In this document: positions 46,770 through 63,121 of the stretch, piece after piece
Layout: the number at the start of each line of letters is the position of its first letter
Position numbering within the stretch: the stretch's first letter is position 1
Assembly (NCBI GenBank): GCA_012295275.1
Contig: CM022667.1
Location: forward strand, 12,805,038 to 12,869,037
Source: Chrysomallon squamiferum
Lineage: Eukaryota; Mollusca; Gastropoda; Neomphalida; Peltospiridae
DNA: 64,000 bases
Reading direction: 5' to 3'
Program-made: the position numbers and the translations under genes
Notes under the pieces: model-generated
Told to the model about the DNA's origin: nothing
Databases searched by the model: none
The model's input: only the letters and a program-made list of their open reading frames with translations

Positions 46770-47242
46770 GTAACGACACTGATCTGCAGCCTTCTCGTCG
46801 ATACGTCTATACAAATTATTTCTTAGATTATTTTAATTTAGCAAACACAACGTAATTATGACACAAATGTACGCACTACATCTTCTTAATAAAAGTTTAA
46901 TAAACGGACATTTTCTGTTTTACTAGCGTCGATTTAAGGACTGGTTTAATTGCATGTTTAATTTTGAACGTTATTTGAAAAATTATATTTAATTTAATAA
47001 ATATAAGAAAGAAATAGTAATAAACTTTATGAATATTTGAAACTGAACTGCTGAGTTTTTGAATCTCTTTGTAACCATTTTGCTATCGTTATGCGGGGTC
47101 TCATAGCGTAGAAGCTTGCCATGTTCAAATTTTCCCTATGTAGTTTGTATACTCAAAGCGCTATCGAATGTAAACGAGGTATTCTTTGTAATGTTAGATT
47201 ATAATTTTAATAATTCATTTATCATTTTAATCTATGTTTACT

Positions 47243-47509
47243 GTTTAATAGGCGAATTACTAGAACTCAACAGTTACGTTAATCACCATGAATGTGTTAT
47301 GATACCTGACATCTATGCACTCGAATATATCAAATCTTATCAGTGCCACAGAATTTATCACAACGATCAAACTGAAATGTACTCGCCTAGCTACAAAATC
47401 TTCATTAACAAAAGTATCTAGCCCAACAATTAATTTTACTCGTCTTGAGATTTGTATCCCAATAAAAACCATTTTTCAACAAGACGTTGCACAGCATATA
47501 ATAATATAA
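47243..47509 (+). pseudogene. exon-like frame, unidentified protein, copy 1
   Basis: After tttaatag, the frame GELLELNSYVNHHECVMIPD opens. A second frame from 47315 reads KCTRLATKSSLTKVSSPTI then FTRLEICIPIK and FQQDVAQHIII. Copy 2 (63700-64000) has 24 extra bases, exactly eight codons, in that second frame. This looks like a decayed exon that lost its frame between the two parts. It is not recognised. Confidence 0.3.
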
Positions 47510-48190
47510 ATACTGTCATTAGAAGGTTATGTATGATTAAATACATTATGTTTATTGTCTTATATAACGTATACCTCATTATTGTTAACTCTGGTACAAC
47601 TAAACATCTATTCCGCCGTATTTGGTCATATCCTGAGTGTTGCACAGATCATCACAGCAGAAGCAGTAGGTGCTGACACCTGCTCCCGGCCACTTTTCTA
47701 TTTTGAAACATCCAAGGTTTTCTGGATCCACAAGAGCTTCAACTTTACTTCCTTGTGAATCTACACACCCTCTGTGTACATCTTTAAAAAACAAAGACAA
47801 AGAAGAAACCAGTAATAATGAAAATAATCAGCAAGATTAAAACTTTATCATCTGTTTTAACATCCACACAACCTACATACATACATATGCACACTGTTAC
47901 ATACATACATTCACAGAAAAAAACAGACACATACATACACTCGCACACATACATGCCTACATGCATGTGTGCATGTATGTATATATACATTTTAGTCTTA
48001 TAAAAACATACGTTGGGATATGCATATATAAAATGGAAATATAGTTACGTTAAATCATGTATATATAATATGCAGTATGTATGTGTATGTATATGTATAC
48101 GTATATACGTATGTACAAATGTACATACCTATTGACAAAAATGTTTACATGTGGTAAGATATATATATATATATATATAATTAAATTAAG

Positions 48191-48195
<5 letters not shown>

Positions 48196-48252
<57 letters not shown>
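48196..48252. repeat. (AAT)n abutting the exon 4 donor of R3
   Basis: In gene sense the donor GTAATAATAAT runs directly into the repeat. R1 (24639 onward) and R2 (32004 onward) have the same arrangement. Confidence 0.9.
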
Positions 48253-49134
48253 AGTTTTGATCAGGCGCTCTGACTTCGGCATAGCACGCCGCTGAGCATT
48301 CTTCAGTCAGTCCAAATTTTACTGTATCAACCAAACGACCATTGGCTTTACATCGTCCATTCACCTCGTGGCTCGTGCAGCCGTGACATACACGTGGTTT
48401 GCTACAATCATCTGTACAAAAAAAATATATCAATCAATCAATCAATCAGTCGAGCAGTCAGTCAGTCAATCAGTCATGATGATATAAAGTAATTAAGTAA
48501 TAAAATATTAATAATAAAATATTTATGATGATAGTGATGACTATTTTGATGAAGATGATGACGACGATGATGATAAAATTTCAACAACAAAGGAAAACTA
48601 AATAAATATAAAGTTAAAAACACTGTACACGTTGGTGATGGTGTTGTTGGACTGGGTGCCATCGTAGTTGTTGGCCTGGGTGCCATCGTAGTTGTCGGAC
48701 TGGTTGTTGGTATAGTTGTTGGACTGATTGTTGTTGTAGTAGTTGGACTGGTTGTTGATCTAGTAGTTGTTGCACTGCTTGTCGTCGGTGTTGTTGAACT
48801 GGTTGTTGACGATCTTGTTGACGAACGTATCGCTGCATTTGGTGTTGTTGATGAACTTTGTTGTTGATGGTTGCTGATGACGTCGATGTTTGTTGAACGG
48901 TCATCCATCCTATCGTTGATATTACTCCTTCGTTGCCTACGTTATCTGGAACAAATATATTTATTAAAATTATTATAATAATTAATATTTCAAAATAAAT
49001 AAATAAATATATGATCGCGTAACTGTTGTGTCACAAAAAAGAAAAAGAAAACAGCAACAAAAAACAATAAACAAACTAATAAAAAAGCGAAAGCTCCCAC
49101 TCAAGTCATTAATTTTATTTTTCTATTTCTGCAT

Positions 49135-49245
<111 letters not shown>

Positions 49246-49688
49246 ATCAGCTTCCCATTTACCTATCTGTCTGTCTGTCTATCGTCTGTCTATTTATCAT
49301 CTGTCTATTTCTTTTAATCTACACTGCATGTATAAATACAGATACATTAAGAACCCTCGCGCACATAGACACACATCAGCGTGTGAGTGCGCAGGTGTTT
49401 GACTGCTTACGATATCTGTTCACCCAACAACCCTCTCACTTAGTGTTATAACATTTCTGTGTATTTTTTCTCTCCAAATTCATATTGTAATAATTAAAAA
49501 CAAAACAAATAAATAACCCCACAAACACCTCGGATGTTTTCTCTTAACTTACTCTCTGGTTTAACGTACAACGTGACGACTACACCTGTGGTAGTGGCAG
49601 AGGCGATGACGAAACACAAAAGAACACCTACACAGAAACGCTTCCACGAAAACCAGCTACATTCATTCCTTGTAACTTTTTCAGCAGG

Positions 49689-49765
49689 CTGCAATAGATA
49701 GATATAAAGATAAATAGATAAACAGATAAATACATAGGTAGATAGATAAATCGATAGACAGACAT

Positions 49766-49834
<69 letters not shown>

Positions 49835-49880
49835 CAGACAAATAGACTGATAGGTAGATAGCTAGAGAGACAGAAAGATA
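49689..49880 (-). repeat. TAGA/CAGA microsatellite at the R3 TM-exon acceptor
   Basis: On the gene strand this is TCTA/TCTG running into ctattgcag, as in R2. Confidence 0.9.
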
Positions 49881-51361
49881 GATGTACGTGTTTGTTGTGC
49901 CATAAGTTTGTGAGGTCGTGTTTGGACTTTGTCCTTTACTACCTTTCCCGTAGAGAGTCTAATCAGCGTACATAAGACACAGATGTAAAACTCTGTTATC
50001 TAAAAGTTTCATTTTGCTACTATTGGTCTATGATAAATAAAACTAAATATGCTTAAACGAAAGAACGTTTTAAATAACAGAACATTATTTTACCCACTGA
50101 ACAGTAATATCTGCTTAAAAAATAATAATTAGAAACAAATGCGTTATATGAAAGCATTTTGCCTTTTGGAAGCTTTATGAGAACGTGTATGTGGGTGTAG
50201 GTAGGTAGCCAGGTAGCTAGGATCTGTTTACGACAACTACTGTGACCGTGCATTGTATCGATATCTAAAGTGTGCAGCTGCACAAAAGCTGAAAAGCATA
50301 GGAAGGTTTTATTCTGTCATGTCAGATTTGATACGGTTGGGTGCTTGGTGGAAAAATAAGAACTCTGCATTTGTGTCTAAATCGCTACGTAGCTGACTAG
50401 TCAGATAAAAAATAGAAAAATAGAAAAAAATTCTTTAAGACATGAAATTTATCTAATCATTATTTACTTTGCATGTTAGTATTTTGAAAAATCATACAAA
50501 ACCTTTCCGAAAAATTTATTACTTATAGCGTTACGACTTACTGCAAACAGGTATTAGTTATCAATGAAGAGAGAGAGAGAGAAAGAGAGCTATTTAGATA
50601 TATAGATAGAGAGAGAGAGAAAGAGAGAGAGAGGGAAATTTAGATAGAGAGAGAATGTGTTTACATGTGTGCGTGTGCGTGCATGTATATCTGTGTGTTG
50701 TGTAGGAAAGTAAGTAAGACTGCTCTAGACTACTTACATTACTCATTATAACAGTATGTATAGCATAGGGTGAATCCTTCTCAACACTGCCTGTTCCAAT
50801 TTTGATTTCAGTGTTCGTCTCCAGAATAACAGCATAAGGATCTTCATCCAGTGTGTTGGCTTGTTTTTGGCTGTCTGTTAGCGTATAGGGATTGTCATGC
50901 GATGTCATTGTGAAAAAAGCTTTTAGGTTATCTGTAAAGATTACCAATAACTTTGAATATGAAGATCACTAGAAATCACAATATCAAGAATCATGGTCGT
51001 TTATAATGATGATGATAATGAAGTGTACACGTGTATCATGTTAATATGGCTCTCTTTCTGTCTGTATGTATGTTGACATCATGTTGGTGTGAATGTGTGT
51101 CTGTTTATCTGTGAAATATGTTTATGAGCATGAATACATATTTGTGTGTGTGTGTGTGTGTGAATGTGGATATTTATATCTATGTGTTTATCAATGTATG
51201 TATGTATCTGTCTATATGTATGTATGTATGTATGTATGAACGTATGTATCTATATATATCTGAGTTTATGCAAGTATGATGGATAGTTATAAGCATATGA
51301 GATAATACTATCGGTATATATTAACTGGGATGAGTACGCTAAAATGTAAGGAAATAACTAA

Positions 51362-51447
<86 letters not shown>

Positions 51448-51735
51448 TAATAAAAAGGTCATGATGAAAAAGAAAAAAGATATGACGAAAGAAGAAATGG
51501 AAGAAAAAAGTGCTCGAAGAAGCAATAACAAACAGCAGTACAGAAAGTGATGAGAAAAAGAAGAAAATAATGAGACAGAAAGAAAAAGCAATTAGAATAA
51601 TTAAAAGAAACAAAATAATAATAATAAAGAAATACAAAACAAAACAACGAATAAACTAAAAGATATACTAATCTATTCTACAACAAAATAATAGAGAAAA
51701 ATGTATAAATTTTATAAACAAAAGCAGAAACTTAC

Positions 51736-51820
51736 ATTTTAAACTCTAAACGATCTCTAAAAGTGCTTTTCTCCAAATACTCAGCACCACGTCTTCTTCT
51801 AATGTTAGTAGCAGAATTAT
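51736..51820 (-). other. non-coding first exon of R3
   Basis: The conserved block is read leftward from about 51820 to the donor at 51731-51735. The next exon begins at 50931. Confidence 0.6.
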
Positions 51821-52556
51821 GCGGGGTACTTTTCTTTGTGTATACCCAACGTAATATTTTGTACTAGGAAGTTCAGATCATGTTTCATTTGCATATATGG
51901 TTCATTATAATATCTTCAGTGTTTTGTGCGGGTGCTGTAGTGTGTATAAGATTTTGTTTTGGATAATATTTTCTATACATTCTTTTTTGCAATTGCTTTG
52001 TGACGAAATGATTAGTGAAGCCTGAAAAGCGACAATCTAAGTTAAATATTTTCTTCAAGTAGTGAAATAACGCGACTTAAATAAATAAATAAATAAGAAT
52101 CTCTCAAAAGAAATATATATAAATAAATAAATAAATAAATAAATAAGAATCTCTCAAAAGAAATATATATAAATAAACGAGAAATAAAAAAGTAAAATAA
52201 ACATAAAAAAATGTATTTAGGTGTGTGTGTGTGTGTATGTATGAACACGTGTATATATGTGTACTTATGTACGTACGTATATGTTTTTGTATGAATATAT
52301 ATATAATCTGATGTGTATATGTGTATTATGCATACTGGTCTTTCATTTAAAAATAATACACGGTTGATTTATTTTTCAGAACAGTTTATTTTAGAAACAT
52401 AAAAGATGGAAATATACCCATTTGCACTACCAGAGAATGCATAACTGATAATAAAAGTAAAAAACCAATACAGTTATAATAAGTAAAATAAATAAAATTC
52501 ATAACCCGATTGTTGCATGGCACAGTTTACTTGCATGCTGTAAATAATACTTCAGC

Positions 52557-52592
<36 letters not shown>

Positions 52593-53620
52593 ATATTTGT
52601 AGTGACGGTCATGGCAAAGTATGTTTCAGATGAATGTTATTTCATTTCATTGAGGTTTAAAGCAGAAAGACTAACGTTAAATATATTCGATGGCAGAAAG
52701 AAAAAGCAATTAGAATAATTTTAAAATAATAATAATAATAATAAATAAATAAAAATAAATACAAAATTAAATAATAATAATTAAAAATTAAAAAAAATAA
52801 AGAAAAAAAAATAAAGAAAAAAGATACGAATATGGTAAAAGAGGTAAGAATCTGAATGAAAAACAAAATAACATAGAAAAATGTATGAATTTTGCAAACA
52901 AAAGCAGAAACTTACATTTTAAACTTTAAACGATCTGTTTTAAAAAGTCCTTTTCTCCAAATACTTATCACCACGTCTTCTTATAATGTTTCTTGCAGAA
53001 TTATTCAGGTTATTTTTCTTTGTGTATAACCTACGTAATACTTGATAGGAGGAAGTTCAGATTATGTTTCAGTTGCCTCTGCGGTTTATCATAATATCTT
53101 TGCGTTTTGTGCGGGTGCTGTTGTGTGAAACATTTTCTTTTATGGTTACATGTTCTTTACTTTTTTCTTTCTTTCTTTTTTTTTTTTTTTTTTTTTTTTT
53201 TCGTTTGGTTTGTCACGAAATATTTAGTGATGGATGAAAAGTCCTTTTCTCCAAACACTTATCACTGCGTCTTCTTCTAATGTTTCTGGCAGAATTATTC
53301 AGGTTATTGTGCTATTCACAATTTTGTAGGACGAAGTTCAGATCATATTTCACTTGCGTATAAGGTTTGTCATAATATCTTTGCGTTTTGTGCTGGTGTT
53401 GTTATGTGTAGCAGTTTCTTTTAAGGTAATATCTTCGTTATCTTTTTATTTTATTTTATTTATTTTTTTAAAAAAATTTATTATTTTGTTTTTTTCTTTT
53501 CATTTCTTTTTTTTTTTTTTTGCTTTCGGTTTATGACGAAATGGTTAGTGATCAGTGAAAGGCAGAAATCAAAGTTAATATTTTTGTGAGGTAATGCAAT
53601 AATGGAATTTACGTTGTACG

Positions 53621-53675
<55 letters not shown>

Positions 53676-54574
53676 GTAAATAGGAAACTCTCAAAGACCT
53701 GTCCCCACAAAAAAAAAAAAAAAAAAAAAAAATTAAAATAAAATAAACAATAAACCCACAACAGACAAAACCTAAAAAAATCAATGTATTTAGGTATGTG
53801 TGTATGTGTTCGTATGTGTGTACAGACGTGTGTGTATATGTGTGCGTATTCATGTATGTATGTATGTATTTGTGTACGTATGTAGAGTATGCGTACTGAT
53901 CTTTCATTTAAAAATAATATTAACTATATGAATTATTATTTTAGAACGTTTCATTTACTCTTCAAGATATATTTTAGATCTTCCTTTTTACAAAGATTAA
54001 AAAATACAAATATACCCATTTGCACTACCAGAGAATGCATAATTGATAATGAAAGAGAAAAAAAACAAATACAGTTATGATAAATAAATTCATTGTCAGA
54101 AATAAAAGTTTTCATATAGTATATGTTGTTGGCCTATTGATAAATGTTAATTTGTTTTAGTTTGAAAAAAAGTTAAGTTAGGCAAAAGACAACTGAAGTT
54201 CCTAACGAAGAGAAAGTCACTCATTTTCTGAAGCGAAAACACCGGAGGATGACGTGTACATTCCTGTATATGGGAAGTTATTATAAGTGTTCGGTTGCTG
54301 CTAACTGAAAAGAGTTGTACGTCCACCGCTTGATGACAGTGGATTTCACCTGTAATTATCTGCGTATACATCTAAACTTAACAGGTTCACTTAAAAGTCA
54401 CTGTAGTTATGTCGTACAACGCCATGGAACAATGTACTTACATCAGTCTGGCATTAATACCTATGTTGTTGAATTTAATTGGTTAAAATTCTTTAATTAA
54501 ACCTGATTTACGGGGTAGAACCCCATCTAAACGCGATAACTGCGCTGGGAGGAAATTACGGAAAACATTTAGCT

Positions 54575-54646
54575 ATGGCGGACGCGTTGGTAGAGCCTCC
54601 TGTGGAACTGTTGTTCTTTGATACATTTTCGCACGAAGATAGTGAA
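54575..54646 (+). pseudogene. VIRMA: VIRMA first coding exon, open copy
   Basis: Same sequence as 35644-35715, ending at GTAGCT. The intermediate exon is missing here too. Confidence 0.72.
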
Positions 54647-54777
54647 GTAGCTATAGCTTATTTATTTAAAAATAAATCAAATATTTTGTTTGAGCAAAAG
54701 GCATACAAAAACCTTTAATATTTCCGAAAAAACAGTGTATGTCACAGAAACTTTTGAACACACACACAAACACACAC

Positions 54778-54837
<60 letters not shown>

Positions 54838-55460
54838 GTATGCTAATCAAATCCATTTTGTAGCAGACACCGATAAATCCCTGACATAAATTCACTGAAA
54901 TTCTTTGATTAGTTTTTAAAAAATTGACAAATGACAAGCACCTTTTTTTCACATAGTCACAGCTCTGTTTGTCCACCCAGCTTATGTGAATTTGTGGCCT
55001 TATCGAGATGGTGGCAAGTTATTTCTCTGAATTAAATGTCATTTATTTTGCATATATTAGTGTTAACAATGGAGTACTTTGATACTGTTCAGGAGCTAGT
55101 ATTTATTTTCACCAGTTGGGCACAAGAAGAGAGTTAATTCTGCAAATTCAGTTTCACACACACAAAAAAAAATGTGATGTACCAATGCTGTGAAAAAGTG
55201 ATCATCCTTTGCTACAGACACTTTGTGTGTGCAAACTGGAGACATGTAATCATTACTTAATCATGCATTTTTATAATATTATAGTTTTGTTATAATCAGC
55301 ATTGAAATGTATTTATTTATTTAGAAGTCTTGACAAATTATAAATTCAGTTAAATTAAAATGTTTAATGTTTTTATATTTGAACACTTCAGATGAATATC
55401 TGAGTGAAATGTAGTGATGCTTTCATAATAATAATAATAATAAATCTTGATATCATTCAG

Positions 55461-55547
55461 GGCTACCAACCCGTCAAGTTTCAAGCTGGAATTGTTTGTC
55501 AACAATCTTGGCAAATCAAATGCTTTAACATTTGAGCAGCTTGGCTA
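55461..55547 (+). pseudogene. VIRMA: later VIRMA exon, second copy
   Basis: Same as 36534-36620, with an intact acceptor and GTAAGT donor. Confidence 0.7.
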
Positions 55548-55774
55548 GTAAGTATTCATGAAAAATATATTTTGAGTAACTGGAATGCAGATTTTTCGCT
55601 TGTTAAATCGGTAACTCAGTCCCCAGTGCATTCATTTCAGCCAATACAAAGTATGTTCTTTGCTAGTGGAAGATGTAGGTAGAAGTTTCTTTGTTGGTAA
55701 TTAAAAAGAATAGTTATAAAAAGTTATAAAATAGTATGCATCCTTTCACATAATAACTATATTAGGTGTCATAA

Positions 55775-56625
55775 AACATATATATATATATATATAAATA
55801 TATATAATATAAAATCCGGAGATTTAGAGGGTCAGGGCAGGACCTGAATGTTATTGTTGTGTAGGTACGCTGTTGTGAGTCTGGTATCGCATTCTCGTGC
55901 TGGAATACAGCATTACCATTATTCATAATTGGAGCGACATGTGGCTGCAAAATTTCATCTGGATATCTCTGTGTCGTTAAGTTGCCTTGGATGTGAACCA
56001 GGTTGGTCCTGCCAGTGTATGAGATTGCTGCCCACACCATCACACTACCACCGTCCAATCTGTCCCCTTCCTGTATGTAGTTTGCAGCAAAACGTTCACC
56101 ACGACGTCTGTAAACTCGACATCTTCCATCAGCTCGACGAAGCAGAAATCGAGCCTCGTCATTAAACCAGTCAGTTCTCCGTCGTAACTGAGGCCAGACG
56201 CTGTGCAGTTGACACCACTGACGTCGTAGTCGACGATGTTGTTGAGTCAAAACCACACTTCTTACAGGCCGTCTGGCTCGAATACCTGCCTCGCGCAAAC
56301 GATTGCACACTGTCTGAGCCGATATTCTACGCAGACCTGGATTTGCTGAAGCAGTAGAGGTAGCCGTGGTGATCCTTTCCCGTAGAGGAAGTACCCGTGT
56401 GTAGAGGTCCTGGGCCCTGGTGGTCTACACGTGGTCTACCTGATCAGGGACGTGTTGTTTGGTGTTGCTGGAACCGATACTACAATCTTGGGGATACATG
56501 GAACACTCGGGCTACAGCCGAGAAGGATTCGCCAGCTTGTAAACGGCCAATGGCGTTGTTTCATTGCGGTTCACTCGGTCGTGGCATTTGTTTGATGTTG
56601 GGTAAGAACAAAAATAACGAACAGA
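55775..56625 (-). mobile_element. degenerate Tc1-like transposon, second copy
   Basis: The same insertion as 36850-37700, with a few substitutions (NRLREAGIRARRP here, closer to the family consensus). The shared site shows that insertion came before the duplication. Confidence 0.85.
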
Positions 56626-56916
56626 AGCATTCGAAAACCTTGCATTTTTATAACCCTCGTATTCAAGTTTCTTGTGCCTCACGTGCAGATGTCCTGTTAA
56701 CGTGGTTTGCATGCGGGGACGTTTTCGCTAATAAACATGATCGTAGCCTTTATTTTGTGTTTCCTGCTTTTTGGCGACTGTAACAAAAGCTATACGTTTG
56801 AATCACGAAATGTCATTATATTCATAGTTTGATATGTGTCAGTTTACAATAGTTATCTAACAAATCAACCAGTTTGCCTTTCTTTTTTGGGAGAGTATAG
56901 ATGCATTAAAATCCCT

Positions 56917-58691
<1,775 letters not shown>

Positions 58692-59249
58692 GGTGAAAAA
58701 AAGGCTTTTAGTTTCTCTGCAAAAAATTACAAATAACTTTGAACATGCAGATCACTAGAAATCATAATATGTTAGGATGATGTAGTCTGTGATGTTGAAG
58801 TGTACACGTGTATCATGTTACTATAGCTCTCTTTCTGTCTGTATGTATGTTGACATGCATGTTGGTCTAAATGCATGTCTCTGTGTGTGTATGACGTTTG
58901 TGAGCATGAGCATATACATGAATGTATGTATATATGCATCTGGATCTTTATATATATTTGTGTGAATGTAGGATGTAAGTGACTCTGTCTGTCTGTATGT
59001 ATGTATATGTATGTATATGTGGACAGTTATGAGGATATCAGAAAATACTATGCATTTGTATATGTATACGGATATTTGTATGTATGTGTTTTTACATGTG
59101 TATATTAGTGTTTACGTATGTAGGATGTATGTGTATGTATAAATATATGTATCTATGTATATGTGTATTTCTATAAGTATGATGGACAGTTATGAAGTTA
59201 TCGGGTATATTAATCGGGATGTGTACTCAACAGTGCAAGGAAATAGGTC

Positions 59250-59327
<78 letters not shown>

Positions 59328-60028
59328 GTAGTAGTAGTAATACTTTAAAAACAAATGAAAGGTAATATAAAGAAGAATCAAATATATGAGTAAGCTAAAT
59401 TATTCGGGGTATTTTTCTTTGTAAATACCCAACGTAGTGTTTTGTACAAGGAAGTTCAGTTTCAATTGCTTATACGGTTTATCATAACATCTTTGTGGTT
59501 TGTGTGTAGATTTTTTTTTTTTTTTGAAAAAATATAAGTTACATATTTTTATGAGGTAATGCAATAATGCGTCTTATGTTGTAAGTAAATAAATAAGAAT
59601 CTCTCAAAAGAAATATATATAAATAAACAACAAATAAAAAAGTAAAATAAACATAAAAAATGTATTTAGGTGTGTGTGTGTGTGTGTGTGTATGAACATG
59701 TGTATATATGTATACTTATGTACGTACTTATATTTTTTTGTATGTATGTATATATAATATGATGTGTATATGTCTATTATGCATACTGGTCTTTCATTTA
59801 AAAATAATATACGGTTGATTTATTTTTCAGAACATTTTACTTTAGAAACATAAAAGATGGAAATATACCCATTTGCACTACCAGAGAATGCACAACTGAT
59901 AATAAAAGTAAAAAACCAATATAGTTATAATAAGTAAAATAAATAAAATTCGTAAGCGACTGTTGCATGGCACAGTTTACTTGCATGCTGTAAATAATAC
60001 TTTAGCGACACCCACACAGCCACACACA

Positions 60029-60071
<43 letters not shown>

Positions 60072-60290
60072 TTGTAGTGACGGTCATAGCAAAGTATGTT
60101 TCAGGTGAATGTTATTTCATTTCATTGACGTCTAAAGCAGAAGGACTCATGTTAAATATGTTCTTTGTCAGAAATAAGAGTTTTGATATAGTATATCGTG
60201 TTGGCATATTGATAAATGTTATTTTTCTTTGCAGTATTGAAAAAAGTCAGTGATGACAGCAAGAAGAATCAATTAGAATAATAAAAAATA

Positions 60291-60333
<43 letters not shown>

Positions 60334-60678
60334 CATAGAAAAAGAAGAAGAACGTCTAGAAGAAGAAGAAAAAAGATACGACGAAAGAGGAAATGGAAGA
60401 AGAAGAAGAGCTCGAAGAAGCAGTGACAAACAGCAGTACAGAAACTAATGAGAAAAAGAAGAATGAACTGAAAGAAGAATAAAATGATGAAAGAAAGAAA
60501 AAGCAATTAGAATAATTTTAAAATAATACTTTTAATAATAAACGAGTTTTTAAAAGTCCTTTTCTCCAAATACTCAGCATCACACCTTCTTCTGATCTTA
60601 CTAGAAGAATTATTCGGGATATTTTTCTGTGTGTATAACCAACGTAATGTTTTGTACCAGGAAGTTCAGATCATATTC

Positions 60679-60878
60679 NNNNNNNNNNNNNNNNNNNNNN
60701 NNNNNNNNNNNNNNNNNNNNNNNNNNNNNNNNNNNNNNNNNNNNNNNNNNNNNNNNNNNNNNNNNNNNNNNNNNNNNNNNNNNNNNNNNNNNNNNNNNNN
60801 NNNNNNNNNNNNNNNNNNNNNNNNNNNNNNNNNNNNNNNNNNNNNNNNNNNNNNNNNNNNNNNNNNNNNNNNNNNNNN
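60679..60878. other. assembly gap (200 N)
   Basis: The left flank matches 41.32 kb and the right flank matches 44.15 kb of copy 1. The gap probably hides a second R5-like exon and VIRMA exon, unless copy 2 carries a real deletion. Confidence 0.95.
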
Positions 60879-61423
60879 GAATTAAGACGTTCTACTCTGA
60901 CATTTGCATGTTAAAACATTCAATAATGTTTGCCAATGATAACAATTAATTGTATTTAAGTAGCATAGACCAAAGTTTTTTTTTAAAATACATATAGGAA
61001 ACCCATTTTTTGCATACATAGTACATGTTTTAGAAGTTGAATGCTTTTTGTTTTAAAGAAAAAGAGAGAAAAAATATTTTTTAATTAATTTTTTTATTCG
61101 TCCGGTTGACGGACTTATAAATGTTTTAAAATGTTCGGTTGTAAAACTGGTATCAAGCATTATAATGAATATATCAAAACAATCATTCAAATAACACATG
61201 ATAAGTTTCCTTTTTACATGTAAATACCGCCTCTAATGCATTGAAAATGGAAATAAATATTGTAAAAGTAAAAAGAATTATAATGGTTTCAAGTATCGTT
61301 TTACAACTACGTACTCAGAACTGTCTGCTGTGGAGTTTTAGCAGAGTAAAGTTTCCACAATATGGTATCTAATGAGAATAGTTATCTTCATATTCACGCA
61401 CCAGTGTCTGTGAAAATTATTTA

Positions 61424-61470
<47 letters not shown>

Positions 61471-62492
61471 GTATTAGTATTAGTATTATTATTATTATTT
61501 CTTTGTTTTTGCTGGCAAGGTCGCAATAACATCTGAAAAAAAAAAATATATAGTATGAAAACGGTTACGAGATGGAATGATGTCAAGTCACAAAAAAAAA
61601 AAAAAAAAACAACTAATTATTCGTCCTTTGCAGGAATTTCTACTCAATAATAGACGTCTATGAGGCATTGATTAAATGACATATTTACCCAAATTACTGG
61701 AATAATCCATGTAGAATTGATTGCATTATGAAGGAATACGTGTTTATAAATTTGTAAACAGTGATCGGCGATCGACGTTGTCATCTTGGATTTCGATCGG
61801 AAGTTTCCGTAAGCTCACGGAAGTTTTTAAACTTCCAAATTCACTTATTTTACGTCTGTTTTCGGAATGTTTTTTATGATTTACAATAATAGAGGTAAGG
61901 ATCGTTCACATTATCACACCATGACGTCAGCGCCTTTCGTAACTACTTTTTCAACTTAATCAAACTTTTCAAACTGGATTATTTTTGTGCATGCATTATA
62001 AACTAAAATAATAATTCGGTATAAGATTAATGTATTAACTTTTCTAGTCGGAATATTCCCCGTGTGTCAGAACCCAACAGAAAAGAGCATTCAGGTGTAG
62101 TCTGCAGCCATTAAATAGGCGAAATTCTTGAGGCATTTTTTCCGGTAACGTAATTTGTGCCGTTACGAGTTATCGTTCCTGTTGGTCGATGCTAATTTGA
62201 GTATATTTTGTTCCACTTCCAGACCTAGCGATTGAGAGTAAGATGCTCAGTCAAATAGATTAATAGCTAGGAAAATGCAGAATCTAGCAATTTTTGTATT
62301 AATACGAGAAAATTGATTATCTGGTGGTTTTTTTTATGTATGCTTTAAAATTTTCACATCTTATTTTCTGTCTGTTACACAACATGAAAATATTGTTTGA
62401 AGATCTGTTTGAAGAAGCTTTTGTTTATCTCCCTTTCTCTGTTTCTCTGTTTCTCTGTGTGTGTCTGTGTATGTGTGTGTGTGTGTGGACAG

Positions 62493-62600
62493 CTGTGCTA
62501 TTTTTTGATATACAAAAAGTGTATTTTAAACAATTATGTTTGAAACACAGTAACTGTAGTGATGTTAATATTAGATGTTTGTTCAAACACGTGCATGGCA
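62493..62600 (+). pseudogene. exon remnant X2, longer copy
   Basis: After gtgtggacag the frame VLFFDIQKVYFKQLCLKH continues through DVNIRCLFKHVHG without a stop. The 3' end is uncertain. Confidence 0.35.
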
Positions 62601-63121
62601 TTCTAAATAATAATAATAATAATAATAACAAAAATTTGAAAACCATATATGTGTCATTGTATTTTACTTAAGCAGTGCTGTAGATTTAAGTTAATTACAC
62701 AGTCTACAAGAACGTCACTCCCTAACTGAAAATATTAATTATAGTAAAAAGAAAATAATAATAAAAAGAAGAAGACAAATGTAACAGATAAAGAAATAAA
62801 AATGGATAAATGAACAAATATTGTACTGAAAAATACATAAACATTTTATTTACCAACACCTCAGCATATTATTTAAAAAAAAATTAAAAAAACAACAACC
62901 ACATACTTTTATGTAATGAAAATAAAAATCCAGATATGCATCAAAGTATTTTAAAGTTAATTCTTATTAGTTCTGTCTACATTTATAATATGAGTGTTAA
63001 TCACTTGAGAATTTAACGTTAAAAGTTATTTGCTATAAACATACGTAAATGCATTTGGGCGCGCACAGAGAAACATACATAAAAAAACATACATTTCTAC
63101 AGAAGAGAACATACATCTCAG

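Larger units (their letters stand above)
42041..47187. repeat. inverted copy of segment A
   Basis: Reverse-orientation match to 18917-22710, carrying R5 exon 1, the broken VIRMA exon, exon remnants and the 18982 frame. The interior is longer than segment A because 44.2-46.0 kb holds extra sequence. It ends at the same breakpoint, near 47187. Confidence 0.85.
32338..47510. repeat. direct segmental duplication, copy 1
   Basis: This matches about 51290-64000 in the same orientation. The 33-39 kb part is nearly identical to 52-58 kb, including a shared transposon. The offset is about 18.92 to 18.98 kb up to 39.2 kb, about 19.5 kb at 39.6 kb (extra exon copy in copy 2), and about 16.5-16.7 kb after the second gap. 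Confidence 0.9.
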
